Assembly (NCBI GenBank): GCA_036872755.1
Contig: JAVHNS010000019.1
Span: 620,001 to 684,000, forward strand
DNA from: Orbilia blumenaviensis
Taxonomy: Eukaryota; Ascomycota; Orbiliomycetes; Orbiliales; Orbiliaceae
Reading direction: 5' to 3'
Length of the DNA: 64,000 nucleotides
Numbering within the stretch: the stretch's first letter is position 1; each line of letters starts with the position of its first letter. The translations under genes and the position numbers were made by a program. Positions 52,120-62,965 of this stretch are shown here, in pieces. The notes below the pieces were generated by a model that did not search any database, was not told the origin of the DNA, and saw nothing but the letters and a program-made list of their open reading frames with translations.

Positions 52120-52915
52120 ATCAATCAATAAATAAATAAATCTAAAACAAACCCTCAAAAGTTTGGGAGATATCCTACTAGATGAATATATGTTATAAAA
52201 AAGGGGAAAGAAAAAAGAAAAAGAAAGATAGAGAAAGAGAGAAGAGAAGAGAGAGGGGTGCATAGAGGGGACACGGAGTTAAGTATTCCTGATATTATTT
52301 TATATCTTTTCTTTTTGTATTTTTATTAGTACTATAAGCAGAAACCCCGGCGTTTTTTTTGTTACTCTATCATTGTATTCATATCCATATATACTATGGC
52401 TTCCTTCCTTCCTTCCTTTTTTTATTTTGTATATATCTTTTTTTTTACCTTCGTTCTTTCTCTTTATTATTTATTATACTTCTTTCCGAAACCAGGTCAA
52501 GAAATTAGCCCATCTTATATGTTATATGTACTGTGTATAAAAAAAGGAGCAGAGTCGTGTGTCCGAGCTCAAGCTCGAGCTCAAGCTCGAGCTCAAGCCT
52601 AGCTTAACTGTCTTGAGTACTTGGGCAAGGTAGCTTAGCGCACTTCTTCCCGATCACCGACATCATCGTGCATAAAGAAAAACCCGCATCATCCCAAACC
52701 AACCACCAAAAAAAAAGTTCCAACAACCTCTTCTTCGGCTAGCTGCGCTTTACATCTAAAAAACCCACAATCCTTTAGAACCCTCAGAGCTTCGGATACC
52801 ATACCATACTCTACCGTCCTATAAAAAATCCAAAAAAAAAAGAGAGAGAGAGAGAGAAGTTAGAGTTAGAGAGTTAGAGAGAGAGAGAGAGGAGGGAGAC
52901 GAAAAGAACAAAAAG
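52120..52915. other. Intergenic region between ERO1 and JAC1
   Basis: Contains the ERO1 3' flank (AATAAA repeats right after the stop, 52123-52141), a GA-rich stretch (52200-52256) and a 12-bp palindromic tandem repeat (reported separately). GA dinucleotide runs immediately precede the JAC1 start (52841-52890). The two genes are in tandem, so the right part is the JAC1 promoter. Confidence 0.6.
52565..52598. repeat. 12-bp tandem repeat GAGCTCAAGCTC
   Basis: Almost three perfect head-to-tail copies (12 + 12 + 10 bases) of GAGCTCAAGCTC. The unit contains a SacI-like palindrome GAGCTC, and the junctions make further palindromes, so the array can fold on itself. It lies about 320 bp before the JAC1 start codon. 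Confidence 0.9.
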
Positions 52916-53629
52916 ATGACGGCACGCGCCCACCAGCTCCTAACCCTCACCGCGACAAAAGGCCGCATACCATTCCTCCTCCTCCCCCGCGCCGCCGCCG
53001 CCGCCGCCTTCCTCCCCCCCACAAACCGCCACTACTCCACCTCCTCACAATCATCACCAGAAACACCACCCCCAGGCAAAAAGAACAAACCAACATACTA
53101 CACCCTCTTCCCCCTCACCCTCCCCCTCGGCCCCCCGCCCTCAGGCCCCTTCACAATCCCCCTCCGCCCCCTCCGTTCCGAATTCCTAAAACTCCAACAA
53201 TCAACCCATCCAGACCTCTTCCCCCCCTCACAAAGAAAACTTTACGAAACCGCCTCAGCACAACTCAACAAAGCCTACACAACATTATCATCCCCCCTCC
53301 TCCGCGCCGAATACTTATTATCCATAAAGGGACACCTACCACCATCGGATGATGAAGGTGGGAAAGTTGCGGATGCAGAGTTGTTGTTAGAGGTTCTTGA
53401 TGCGAATGAGTTGCTTGAGACGGCGGTTGATGAGAAGGAGTTGGAGCCGTTGAAGAGGAGGAATGAGGAGAGGATCGAGGGGTGTGTTGGGAGGCTTGAG
53501 GAGCTTTTTAAGGATGATGCCAAGCTGGAGGAGGTTAGAGCGGAGGTTGTGAGGTTGAGGTATTGGGTTAATCTTGCGGAGGCTTTGAGGCATTGGGAGC
53601 CTGGGAAGGGGGTTAGTTTGCAGCATTAG
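52916..53629 (+). CDS. JAC1: Mitochondrial J-protein co-chaperone Jac1 (HscB type)
   Basis: Intronless, 237 aa. Jac1 brings the Fe-S scaffold Isu to the Hsp70 chaperone Ssq1/Ssc1 and stimulates ATP hydrolysis for cluster transfer in the mitochondrial matrix. Residues 1-45 are rich in Arg, Ala, Leu and Ser with almost no acidic residues, as in a presequence. The J domain starts near residue 59 (TYYTLFPL) and has its invariant HPD at 98-100 (QQSTHPDLF), then SAQLNKAYTTLSSPLLRAEYLLS. The C-terminal HscB helical domain carries ELLLEVLDANELLE, which corresponds to the Isu-binding surface. Codon use flips sharply near 53340, from C/A-ending to G/T-ending codons. Confidence 0.94.
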   Translation: MTARAHQLLTLTATKGRIPFLLLPRAAAAAAFLPPTNRHYSTSSQSSPETPPPGKKNKPTYYTLFPLTLPLGPPPSGPFTIPLRPLRSEFLKLQQSTHPDLFPPSQRKLYETASAQLNKAYTTLSSPLLRAEYLLSIKGHLPPSDDEGGKVADAELLLEVLDANELLETAVDEKELEPLKRRNEERIEGCVGRLEELFKDDAKLEEVRAEVVRLRYWVNLAEALRHWEPGKGVSLQH

Positions 53630-54001
53630 CCTCTTCCTCCCCTCTTTAACTACCACTTAAACTGGGTTTTTTTCTTATATGTTTAGATGGGGGAGTTAGA
53701 TGGTATGGTATAATTATTAATGACGGCGGGGAGAAAGAGGTGGGATATTGTTTCATAAGTGTATATAAGTATATAGTATATAGTCAAAAAAAGTAGATAT
53801 CGTAGCTGTATGATATGATATGTATGGAAGGGGGGTATGATATTTATTCTTCACCACCACCATCACCATACATGGCATAGGACCCAATTAACTTATTTAT
53901 AGCTATCATAAAAATCCCTACTTCATCCAGCCCTTCCATCATAATACAAATCCAAAATACTTAAAAGAATATAGAGTAATATATATATATAGTAGTATAA
54001 A
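53630..54001. other. Short region between convergent JAC1 and the PX gene
   Basis: AT-rich 372 bp between two stop codons, with TATATA and GTATAT words. It presumably holds both 3' ends. No gene seen. Confidence 0.6.
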
Positions 54002-57000
54002 CTACTCCGCCAGCACGTTCTTCAGCGCCACCAAAAACACGTCTCCCATCTTATGCAGCTCGTCGATCGGTGGCTTCACCGGCTGTCCCGCAGTCCGTCT
54101 CAAGATCTCTGCCTGCCGATTCCTCCTCTTCTGCTCAACCGCGATTAAATCCGCATCGTCTCCTTCCTCTTCAAACGCCAGATCCTCATCCATCTCCGCG
54201 TCATCAATTGCTAGGTCCGCCAGGTCCTCCTGTAGCACACATCAACAATAATTAGCCCCATAAACATAACTATGATAGAACAATAAAAAAGGGAAGAAGG
54301 AGAATAACATACCGGCTCCAGCCCAAAATCCGTCACACTAAACCCCCCAGGCGTAGCCTCCGCCCAATTCTCCCTTCCACTCGCCATCTTCTGCCTCGTC
54401 TTCCCCTCATGCCACCTCTTCCTATCAAACTGCCATTTGATCAAACTATCAATCTCCGCCTTCGCTTTAACGGGATCAATAATCTTTTGCTCAACCGCAT
54501 CCTCAAACAGTTTGTTCATATCTAACGCTCCCCGTTTGGGTCCGTTACGCAGGAATGATAGAATATCTTCGATCCAGCCCATCAGCGACGAGAAGAGACC
54601 GTTGTCGTGTAGATGGACTTCGTGGATGAATTTGAAAAAGTTGTCTTCGTGGCGGGCGCAGAGGTCTATGAACGCCTGTACTGTCTTGTTTGGATCCGAT
54701 GCTAAGTCTGGTTCTGTTAGTTAGGACCATAAAACACACACACACACCTACAAAATAAGAATATAAAGAGGGGAAGAGGGGCGGAGGACTACCTTGCTTC
54801 TGCGCCTTCTCCACAACAACAATAATATCATCCAAGAAATGCGCAAAGTCCGTAATACTGTTATACACATTCGCAGACTTATAAACCCTCACTAGCGGCT
54901 CATAGAAGATATGGAACAGATCCCTAAACAGCTGCAGCGTAACCGGCTCTTCGATCAACGCCTGCATCATCATCTTGTCCCTTCGCCGGGTATACAGCTT
55001 CAACAGCTGTTTCAAATGCGAAAATAGTACCGCACCCTGTCGCATCTCGTCATCGACGTTGTTGACAGCGTTGGTCCAGGCGACGTAGGCGTTGAACACC
55101 GTTCCGATCTGCTCGGGCGTGAGATCGGGTTCCAATAGATCAGACCGCAGTATAGAGACCAAGATATCGACATCGTCAGCTGCGGCATCCTCTCGGATGA
55201 TATCCCGAACATCGTCGCTGGCTTCAGCGAATTGCTTAATCTTGTCGCATAGCACAGCGTCCCCAACCTTAGGCCACAACGAATCAATCGCCTTCTGCAC
55301 CTGATTCACACCGTCCGAAATCGCCATACCAAACACCCGCTGCATGAGCGAACGAGACTTAAACGGCTGCGCAAGGAACAGATCCAACACTCCGGACATA
55401 ACAGCCGCCGGGTTTGCAATGCGAATAATATTCTTAAGCACAGCGTACGGTATCAGGGAGTGTATCCTCTTCATCTGCGCGAATAACTCCGGAGAGTTAT
55501 CCTCCGCGAGGAAGAGGTGGTAGATTGTAGCGGCGACTTCTATCCTGGCCCATTCTGCGAACTTTTGGTAGTTGGGTGAGAGCTCCGAGATGTGGTTCTT
55601 TTCCTTGATTTCGGCGAATAAGTTCGTCAAGCCGTCTACTTTATATTAGTAAATTGTTCCGCATCTTTTGGGTATACGCCCACTTACTAGCTTCAACGAT
55701 CTCCCGCCTAAACCCTTCCATGTAAGCGTCAAGCTCCCTAGCTCTCGCTCTCGCGATCTCAAAGAACTTCATCTGCTCATCAACCCTCGCCTGATCCGCC
55801 AACCTTCTCCGCTTCTCATCCGCCTCCTCCTCTCTATTCAGCTTCACCGGCGAATCCGTCAAGAAATTCTTGATAGCCGTGGACGTCGCAATCTGCTGAT
55901 TCTTCAGCAGATTCCTAATGTACGCACGCAACGAAACTCGTTGATCTTCCCTCCATAGCGGCGAGCTCTCCTGCGGCGGCGAATCTCCTCTTTCCGAATT
56001 CAGGCTGTTCCGATTCCTCGACACAGACCTCGAATTTCTAGTTGAGGATGCGGAGCGGGAATGCGAGAACGGCGCCGACAATCTACGGGAGGAGACTTCG
56101 ACCGACGCAGTAGTTGATACGGATGAGATTGAACTGGAGTCGTCATCTTTGATCGCGCCGCTTGGGGTTAGGAGACCGGTGGAGCCGCCGGACGAGGCTT
56201 TGGTTTTGATGGGTAGCGGTGGGAATGTCTTTCCGGGGAATTCCTTCTTCAACTACATGTCCCCAAGTCATATTAGCTAGCTTCTTCGCGGGTTTAAATA
56301 TAGTCTTGTAAAATGTTGAACTTACGTCTCTTGTCAGCTGCTTGAAGGCGCCATACCGCCTGCCCACCAGCGTCTCTCCATGCTTCTCATGCTTGCTGCG
56401 TATCAGGAATTCCTACCACCCCACATCACATTACAATTAGCCCACCCTTTCTTTATAATTCCATAAGATTCCCACCAAAAACCACTCACAGCATGCGTAT
56501 GATACCGCACAGTCCTCTTCACCGACGTCTGTCGCACGCTAACAACATTGACGTCCCACCCATTAAGCACATGTCCCTCGGGCACATTAACCATCAAAGA
56601 CTCATCCCTAGCATCCCTATCCACCACTTCTATCTCCTCGAACCCCACGCGCTCTTCGTAACCTGAAGCGGTGGGGATACCGGAGTTCATCATCAATTCT
56701 ACCAGTTTTTCGCATTTTAGGGCTAGTTTTCGACGCTTTGTTTCTTCGAGGCGGTCTTCGGAGGAGGATATTTGTTTGGTGGCGAAGGATTCTAGGAACT
56801 ATATTTTTTTATTTTTATCAATGATTAATTAGCATTTTTTTTTTAGCAATAAAACTATATTTTTTTTTTTAAAAAAATTTTATTTTTGGAAATTTCCGGT
56901 TTGCTGTAGTTGTCCGGCACATAGTGAAAGAAGAGAGAGAGAGAGAGAGAGAGAGATGTGATATGACGTACCACCTGCAGCTTATCCTGCCAAAACTCCT

Positions 57001-57494
57001 TCTCCTTCGCCTGATCCAGGAACGGGAACTTGCGCACATGATGAACGAAGATAAACCGGAGGATGGGTAGGTCTGAATCGGTGGGCGATACCTCGCCGAG
57101 GTCAGATTTGAAGGGAGCACCGAAACGACGGAGGGCGGTTGGGGAGTTGAGTTCTGCGATTTCGGATTTGGTTTGGCGGGAGATGAGTTCGCGTTTGAGG
57201 TCTTTTGGTGGGGGGGGGGGGGAAGAGGCGGGGGAAGGTTGATTATGTTAGCTTTGGGATTCAACAAAAATAATAACAATAAAAATATATAGAATTATCT
57301 AGAGATAGAAGATAATTATAGGAGAAGATGAAGAGGAGGAAGCAGGAAAGGCTATAATTACAGTGCTCTTGCTTCCCGGTGAGGATGTTCCCGGTATTAT
57401 CGCCGCCGCCCTTATTATAGCGTTTGCTGTTTGCTCCCATCATCTTTGTTTCTGGAGGAGTGCCATAGGGCGGAGTGACTGAGCCGTCAGACAT
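54002..57494 (-). CDS. PX-domain protein of the Ypr097w/Lec1 type
   Basis: Eight exons (57494-57362, 57201-56972, 56798-56490, 56412-56326, 56252-55688, 55635-54793, 54713-54313, 54229-54002) give 931 aa. The N-terminal PX-associated helical domain (residues about 40-140) begins QEHYLKRELISRQTKSEI. A PX domain follows, with strands around VSVRQTSVKRTVRYHTHAEF, then RSKHEKHGETLVGRRYGAFKQLTR and the FPGKTFPPLPIK loop. This binds phosphoinositides in endosomal or vacuolar membranes. After a Ser-rich linker come LRAYIRNLLKNQQIA and the long alpha-helical DUF3818 region, then an acidic C terminus. This order is that of yeast Ypr097w (Lec1), linked to lipid distribution; the exact role is open. The start is the only ATG upstream of the first domain. 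The acceptor of exon 2 follows a poly-C tract. Confidence 0.88.
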
Positions 57495-60340
57495 AGGACG
57501 AAGGTAATGATTTCGATGGGTGGATAACGGTGATGATGATGGTGATTATAACCGTTGGATGGTGGAAAGAAGAGAGGATGAAGAGGATGGGAAGGAGAGA
57601 AGATAAGAAGATGAGGATGAGGAGGAGTAGTGGCAGGAATTAAGAGGGCTGGATTTGAGACCGTGCGGGAAGAACGGAGAGTTTTTTGGTTGAAGATCGA
57701 TTCGTTTCGATTTCAGTCTCGATGTTGAGATTGATTTTGGCTTTAAGGTTAAAAACAAAACCCACGCTTCTTTCCACTCTTGAGCTGGATGGTATCTTTT
57801 TTTAGTATTTTTATATTTTATATTTTTTTCAAATTTCTTGAAGCTATTCAGATACAAGATGATGATATCAACTATAAGAAGAGAAGAAGGACGAGGAGGA
57901 AGAGGATGAAGAGGATGGTGATATGATTATACCCCCTTGAAGATAGAGGAGAAAGAGAAGAAGGCGCAGTCTCTTCAAATTGATTGATTGATTGCCTGTC
58001 CGAATTCAGAACAATGCAAGCAATCCAGAGATAGGTCACCGGGGCTTAGGTCTTTTATACACTTTTTCAATATAGGTAACATAACTATCTTGAAACGTCC
58101 GACAGCCATCTCGAGTCAGAGTCAAAGTAGCGTTCAGGTTCCGAATCGAGGAAGTATAATACATGTGCCCAGGCATGCATGCATGCAAGCCAGAGACCAC
58201 ACAGCATTCCAAGGAATATGCGGTGTAAGTACATGTCTCTCTGTCTCTCTGTCTCCAGACTATGCAGGCACGAGTTCAACGGAAACATATGGATAATAGT
58301 ACTCAGTACTATAGCTGTTATTACTGTACCATACTATACTAATCACGATGCACTGTGTGCATGGGGGGAAGGGGTGGGGATCATATCGGCGCTTCGTACG
58401 ACCAGCCAGCAAAGAAGAAACTTCAGATGCAGAAAGCTAGGAGCTAGAAGCTAGAAGCTAGAAAAGTCTGTATGGTAAGTAAGTAAGTAAGAGTACATGT
58501 ATGTAGGTTGATATGCCCCGCCAGCAGGATAACGTAACCAACCTCCCCCCCTCGATGGAGCTAGCTAACTATGATATGATGCCATGCATAAGCCAAGCTC
58601 CACTCGCCAGGCCTCACCTTTTCTCTCTTCTTCTATTTCGTCTTGGCCGTCCGAGCAAGGGGGGGGGTTAGGTTAAGTGGTTATCGACATGTATGGGTTC
58701 TGCATCTGCCCCCCTCCCCTTCCCGGAGACGGTTTAGCCTGGCTCGCTCGGATACCGGCAGGCACGCACTAACTCACCATTTGATTCCGACGGCGGGGGC
58801 CACAGAAAAATATGGGTATCAATCACATCATACCGTACCATATCGTAAGATGGCATAGACAGGATCGGATAGGATTTGATAGGATAGCATTGAATAAGGT
58901 GGATATGCATATGCTCCGTATTATCATGATACCTGCTGACTTAGGTAGCCCAGCAGTACGTACGTACGTATGTTCGAGTGTATGTAAGCACGGGAAGTCC
59001 AAAGAAACTGCCTTTTTTTTACCAATACTTCAAACTAAAAAGAAAAAAGCCTAGGATTGATAAAATCCGATCTTGGAGATACCTACCTTAGCTTTGTCGA
59101 CATACTTAGCAGTAGACAATCGTCAAAAAAATCCGCCTTGCGGAACAAACATACAGACAAGCTTGTTCTGTCTCAGCCTTGGGGGAAGGTGCCTGTCTCA
59201 CTCACTTACGCGGCCTTTTTTCCCTACAAACTTGGTTTTGCGTCGGATATCGATCATCTGTGCCAATTTATCACAATCAATCGTCAAGAAAGACTTCAAA
59301 AGCTAAGTTAGTTCGGAACCTCCAAGGAAATACGCCACATCAGAAGAGGCACTAGTGCTATAGTTTGCATGTTGGCGGCTTGCTAGTATGGCTATTTATA
59401 ATAAGCTTGGATTCAACCGGACCAGGCCGCCCACCTGCCCTATATCGATAGCCTGATTGCTGATTCGGGACTTCGGTAACCTCGGATGTGAATTAATACA
59501 TGAGGGTTCTACTACTACTACTCTAAGTTAGGCACGTTAGGATGTAACCGTAATACCTCATTGATTGTGAGTTTTTTTAAAGCTTGAATTGATCAATTCC
59601 AGCCTCAAAGCTACCCCATGCATATGGCTCATGCGACACCGCGGACGCCACGGAACACCGTCCTAGTTATTGAGAGAGAAAAGAAAGGAAAAGAGGAGGA
59701 GGAGGAGGGGCTTTCTGTGTAACAGGCTTCCCGCATACACGTACATCATGCAGTGTACTGCCACACCATACCGTATGTATACCATGTATATGTCAAGAGC
59801 CAATGCAAAACGTTGGGAGGACAGAAAGACATGACATGCCGAAACGCCACTGCCTCATCAGCCGCACTTTCCTTTCCCCGGACCATGTAACCCATGCCCA
59901 TGTCCAAAACCCACAGGTCCCACAGGTTTCACAACCGCCCAATGCGCCATGATATATCGTATACCTACCTAACTGTCCTACACTTTCTGATATAGAAAGT
60001 AATGCGTGCATGAATCTTGTGCATGTAGAGGTATAAACCCCGTCCCCAATGAAATCTTGACATTTGAGTCTGACAGCCCCGGTGAATACGCAATTTCCCT
60101 CATATGCGGATTTGAAATCAATATTTTCTCCCCTGTTAATAGATGATTCCATATTCTGTATCCCGCTTCCTATTCTTCGCCTTTTCTTGGCTTTTTATTA
60201 TCATTTTTTTTTTTTTTTTTGTTCGGTTTCGTTTTCCGTAGGAATGGTATGATAATAATATAGGATGTTTAACGGTAATTATTCCGAGTAGCGTATCTGC
60301 AGGCAGTAATGGGCAAAATGCAATGCTAAAGCGTCCACTT
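57495..60340. other. Intergenic region upstream of the PX gene
   Basis: No supported gene in 2.8 kb. It contains the PX-gene promoter on its left and the 3' flank of the Mis18-like gene on its right. Short tandem repeats occur: CTAGAAG-type at about 58435-58462, GTAA at about 58475-58491, a CATG run near 58172 and GTAC near 58957-58970. The 120-codon frame at 60152-59793 (minus strand) has no recognisable feature. Confidence 0.55.
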
Positions 60341-62281
60341 TCACGAAGGTCTCTTAGACCTTGTAACTCTTCCTGCTGTACCCTGGTCATGATCGCCATC
60401 TTCATCCTCATCCTCATTGGGTCTATCAATTCTCAGCTCCTGCTTCGGAAACGTCCCGTTCGGCGGTCTTCCTCTTTTCTTTTTGCTACTGCTGTATGCA
60501 TGCATCTGCTGTTGCTGTTGCTGTTGCTCCTTGTTTAACCTCGCTCGTTTCGATGTATGTTCCTCTGCTACTGCAGCATGCTCTGCATTACCATCGTCGT
60601 CGTCGTCGTCATCACTCTCACCGTCACTTATAACAATGCCCGTCTCAGGTCTAGCTCCTTCCTCACGTCTTCCCTGCTGCCTAGTAGTAGTAGCTTTTCT
60701 GCTATCCCCAGCTTCTCGTCCAACCGCTTCTTGTGCATTTGGCGGGATCGTGGATTCTGCCTGACGAGGTTGAGATTTCGTGCCTCGACCGTGCTTACTC
60801 TTTGATCTTCTTGTCGTTGTATTTGCTGCTGTCGTGTCCTTGTGGGATTCGTCGATGGGTTCTTCGGATTGATTATGAGAAGGAGGAGGAGGGGATATAT
60901 GTCTGCGCTTAACAGGAATCTCCACGGCTATATTGCTCTTGTGATGAGATGCTACCTCAACATCATTCCCATCATCTTTGTTATGATTACTACCACCCCC
61001 ACTACCACTCTGCGCACCAACCAGCGAATGGCAGCCTTGAGCCTGGTTCTCCAGTATTATCTGCAGCGCCGATTCAACCGCCTCAAGCCGGGTTTGAACG
61101 GAGAACTCCACATCCATCAAACGGCGTTCGAAGGATCTGAACGTACGTTTCAGGTCATCTAGTTCCTTTTGTAAGTTTTGAATCTGTGGTTGTGAGTCTT
61201 GGAGTTCGGCGGAGAAGGCGTTTTGGGCATCATCGAGGTTTAGACAGAACTGTTTGAGTTGGAGGATGTCCTTTGCAATTTCTTGAGATTCGCTTTGGGG
61301 GGCGGCGTAGGATGGGGGGTTGTAATTGTAGTTATAATTATAGTTGTCGTCTGAGAGGGGTATAGTCTCGGCGCTGGAGACAGGCATAGGTGGGGACTTA
61401 GGGTTTGGAGGAAGAGGAGGAGCTTCGTATAGATATGGATGTTGTGAATCCTGACTTTGAGATCGTTCATCTTCATCAACTGATGATAGCCTTGCAGTTT
61501 CGGTACTAGGTCCCGAGGGCGGTTGTGCTCCTTTGGCTACCACTCCCTTGAAAGATATTGGCGGTGGGTATTTACCAACGTTGTAGTCGATAATGATGCT
61601 ATCCTTATAGAAGAATATCTTGTTCTCAAGTCTTCAGCAAAAAGGAACAAAGAAACAAAGTTAGCCTCTAGAACCATTCACTCGCTAAGTTAAGCGTGTG
61701 TGGGGGTAGGAATAAACTCAAGACTATATATATACATATGGTGGGCATGTATATTGCGTACTTATCCATGTATCCAACGTCTATACCGCACCCGATGCAC
61801 CTTAATTCGATATAATTGAAGTCCTGCTTCAGTCTTGGTGCTTTACCTGATGGCCTACCTCGTTTGTTCAAGAGTCACCATTAACTGTTAGCCAAGTAGC
61901 ATTGATATCCTACCTAGGTACTTTAAGCAGGCAATTACTTAACCACTTAAATACCTATGTAGAGAAATAGCTGACAATAAGAGAGAAAAAAACTCACCAC
62001 ATATGCACACCTTTCTCCCGTGGATTGCTCTTATGACGCCAGGCGAAACGGCAAACCTGATTAACGTCATCGAACGTTAAAACCATTAAAGATCTGCCTC
62101 TGAATGAGGACGTGCTGTGTAGTTTTGGTGGATAGCATATAATTTCGCGACAATTGGGGAAACTGCATCTGATGATGAAGGGACGTTGCGCATCCAGTTG
62201 TAGTTCTTGTGTGGGGTTGGGTGCCTTGAGCTCGGGTGTAGCTGCAGCTGCAGCCACAGCCGCTGCCGACTTGGGGGGCAT
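60341..62281 (-). CDS. Putative Yippee/Mis18-like zinc protein with coiled coil and AT-hook
   Basis: Three exons (62281-61998, 61854-61762, 61631-60341) give 555 aa. The first 150 residues contain RPFIIRCSFPNCREIICY (Cys39, Cys44), a beta-rich middle and FNYIELRCIGCGIDVGYM (Cys114-x2-Cys117), then LENKIFFYKDSIIIDYN. Two Cys pairs 70 residues apart, the second before an IxVGY strand, resemble the Yippee/Mis18 zinc fold. A coiled coil of about 80 residues (242-322) follows, then a long acidic, basic and Gln-rich disordered tail with an AT-hook-like KKKRGRPP near residue 508. Mis18 proteins combine such a fold with a coiled coil and prime centromeres for CENP-A loading. The first Cys spacing is x4 rather than x2, so the assignment is tentative. 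A nuclear, DNA-binding protein is likely from the tail. Confidence 0.55.
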
Positions 62282-62965
62282 CCTGGTAGATGCGGTGCTT
62301 TGTGATATCGTCACTCAGTTAATTATTATGGAGTCATGAGATCGTGAAATCGTGCAGTCGTAAAGTCGTGAAGCCGTGAAGTCGTGAAGATGGAGATGGC
62401 TGGTTGGCAGGGAATTGGTGGGTAGCTGGCAGCTGGTGGGGAGAAGAGAAGAGAGGGAAGGTTGGATCCATGAATTCGAATTCGAAGGTTCGACGCGAGC
62501 AACCTTAGTCAACAAAGCTCGTCTCTATAACATTATTGCATTGAACATAGCCAATATATTACAAGCCTTTCTATAACTCTCCCAGTCCGTATCTTTAATA
62601 CCGGCGACCCAGAATATACTATTTTTAACCATCAAAGATGTAAAGTTGGTGAAGCAATGGGAGCTTGAAGATAAACCTGGTCTGGTCTGGTCGCATGTTC
62701 ATGTGATAGTCTTAACTAGCTTTATCAGGCGAATCTGGCTTGGCGCTTTTTTTGTGCGACGACTCAATTCGATTCAATCCAACCTCCAACTTCCAACCTC
62801 ATCCTTCTTTCTTTCATTCTTTCAACATCATCACCATCACTATCACCACCTTCATCGCTTCTACCACGGCAGTCGCTATTATATATCCCGACTGACTGAC
62901 CGACCAATTAATGATCCGCCATCACCAGTGAATACGATACATATATCTATATATATACCAAAACC
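62282..62965. promoter_or_regulatory. Divergent promoter, Mis18-like gene and Rex1-like gene
   Basis: The 684 bp between two divergent start codons. It contains an array of an 8-bp unit (listed separately) close to the minus-strand gene and CATCAC-rich sequence before the plus-strand ATG. No transcription-factor site can be assigned with confidence. Confidence 0.5.
62342..62389. repeat. 8-bp tandem repeat TCGTGAAG, six copies
   Basis: Six consecutive 8-base units read TCGTGAAA, TCGTGCAG, TCGTAAAG, TCGTGAAG, CCGTGAAG, TCGTGAAG. The copies differ by single substitutions but keep an exact period of 8. They lie 61 bp upstream of the Mis18-like start codon, inside the divergent promoter. Confidence 0.85.

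Noticed and set aside
59793..60152. 119-codon minus-strand frame
   Set aside because: Cys/Thr/Gly-rich translation with no recognisable family, no splice context and a position in the 3' flank of the Mis18-like gene.
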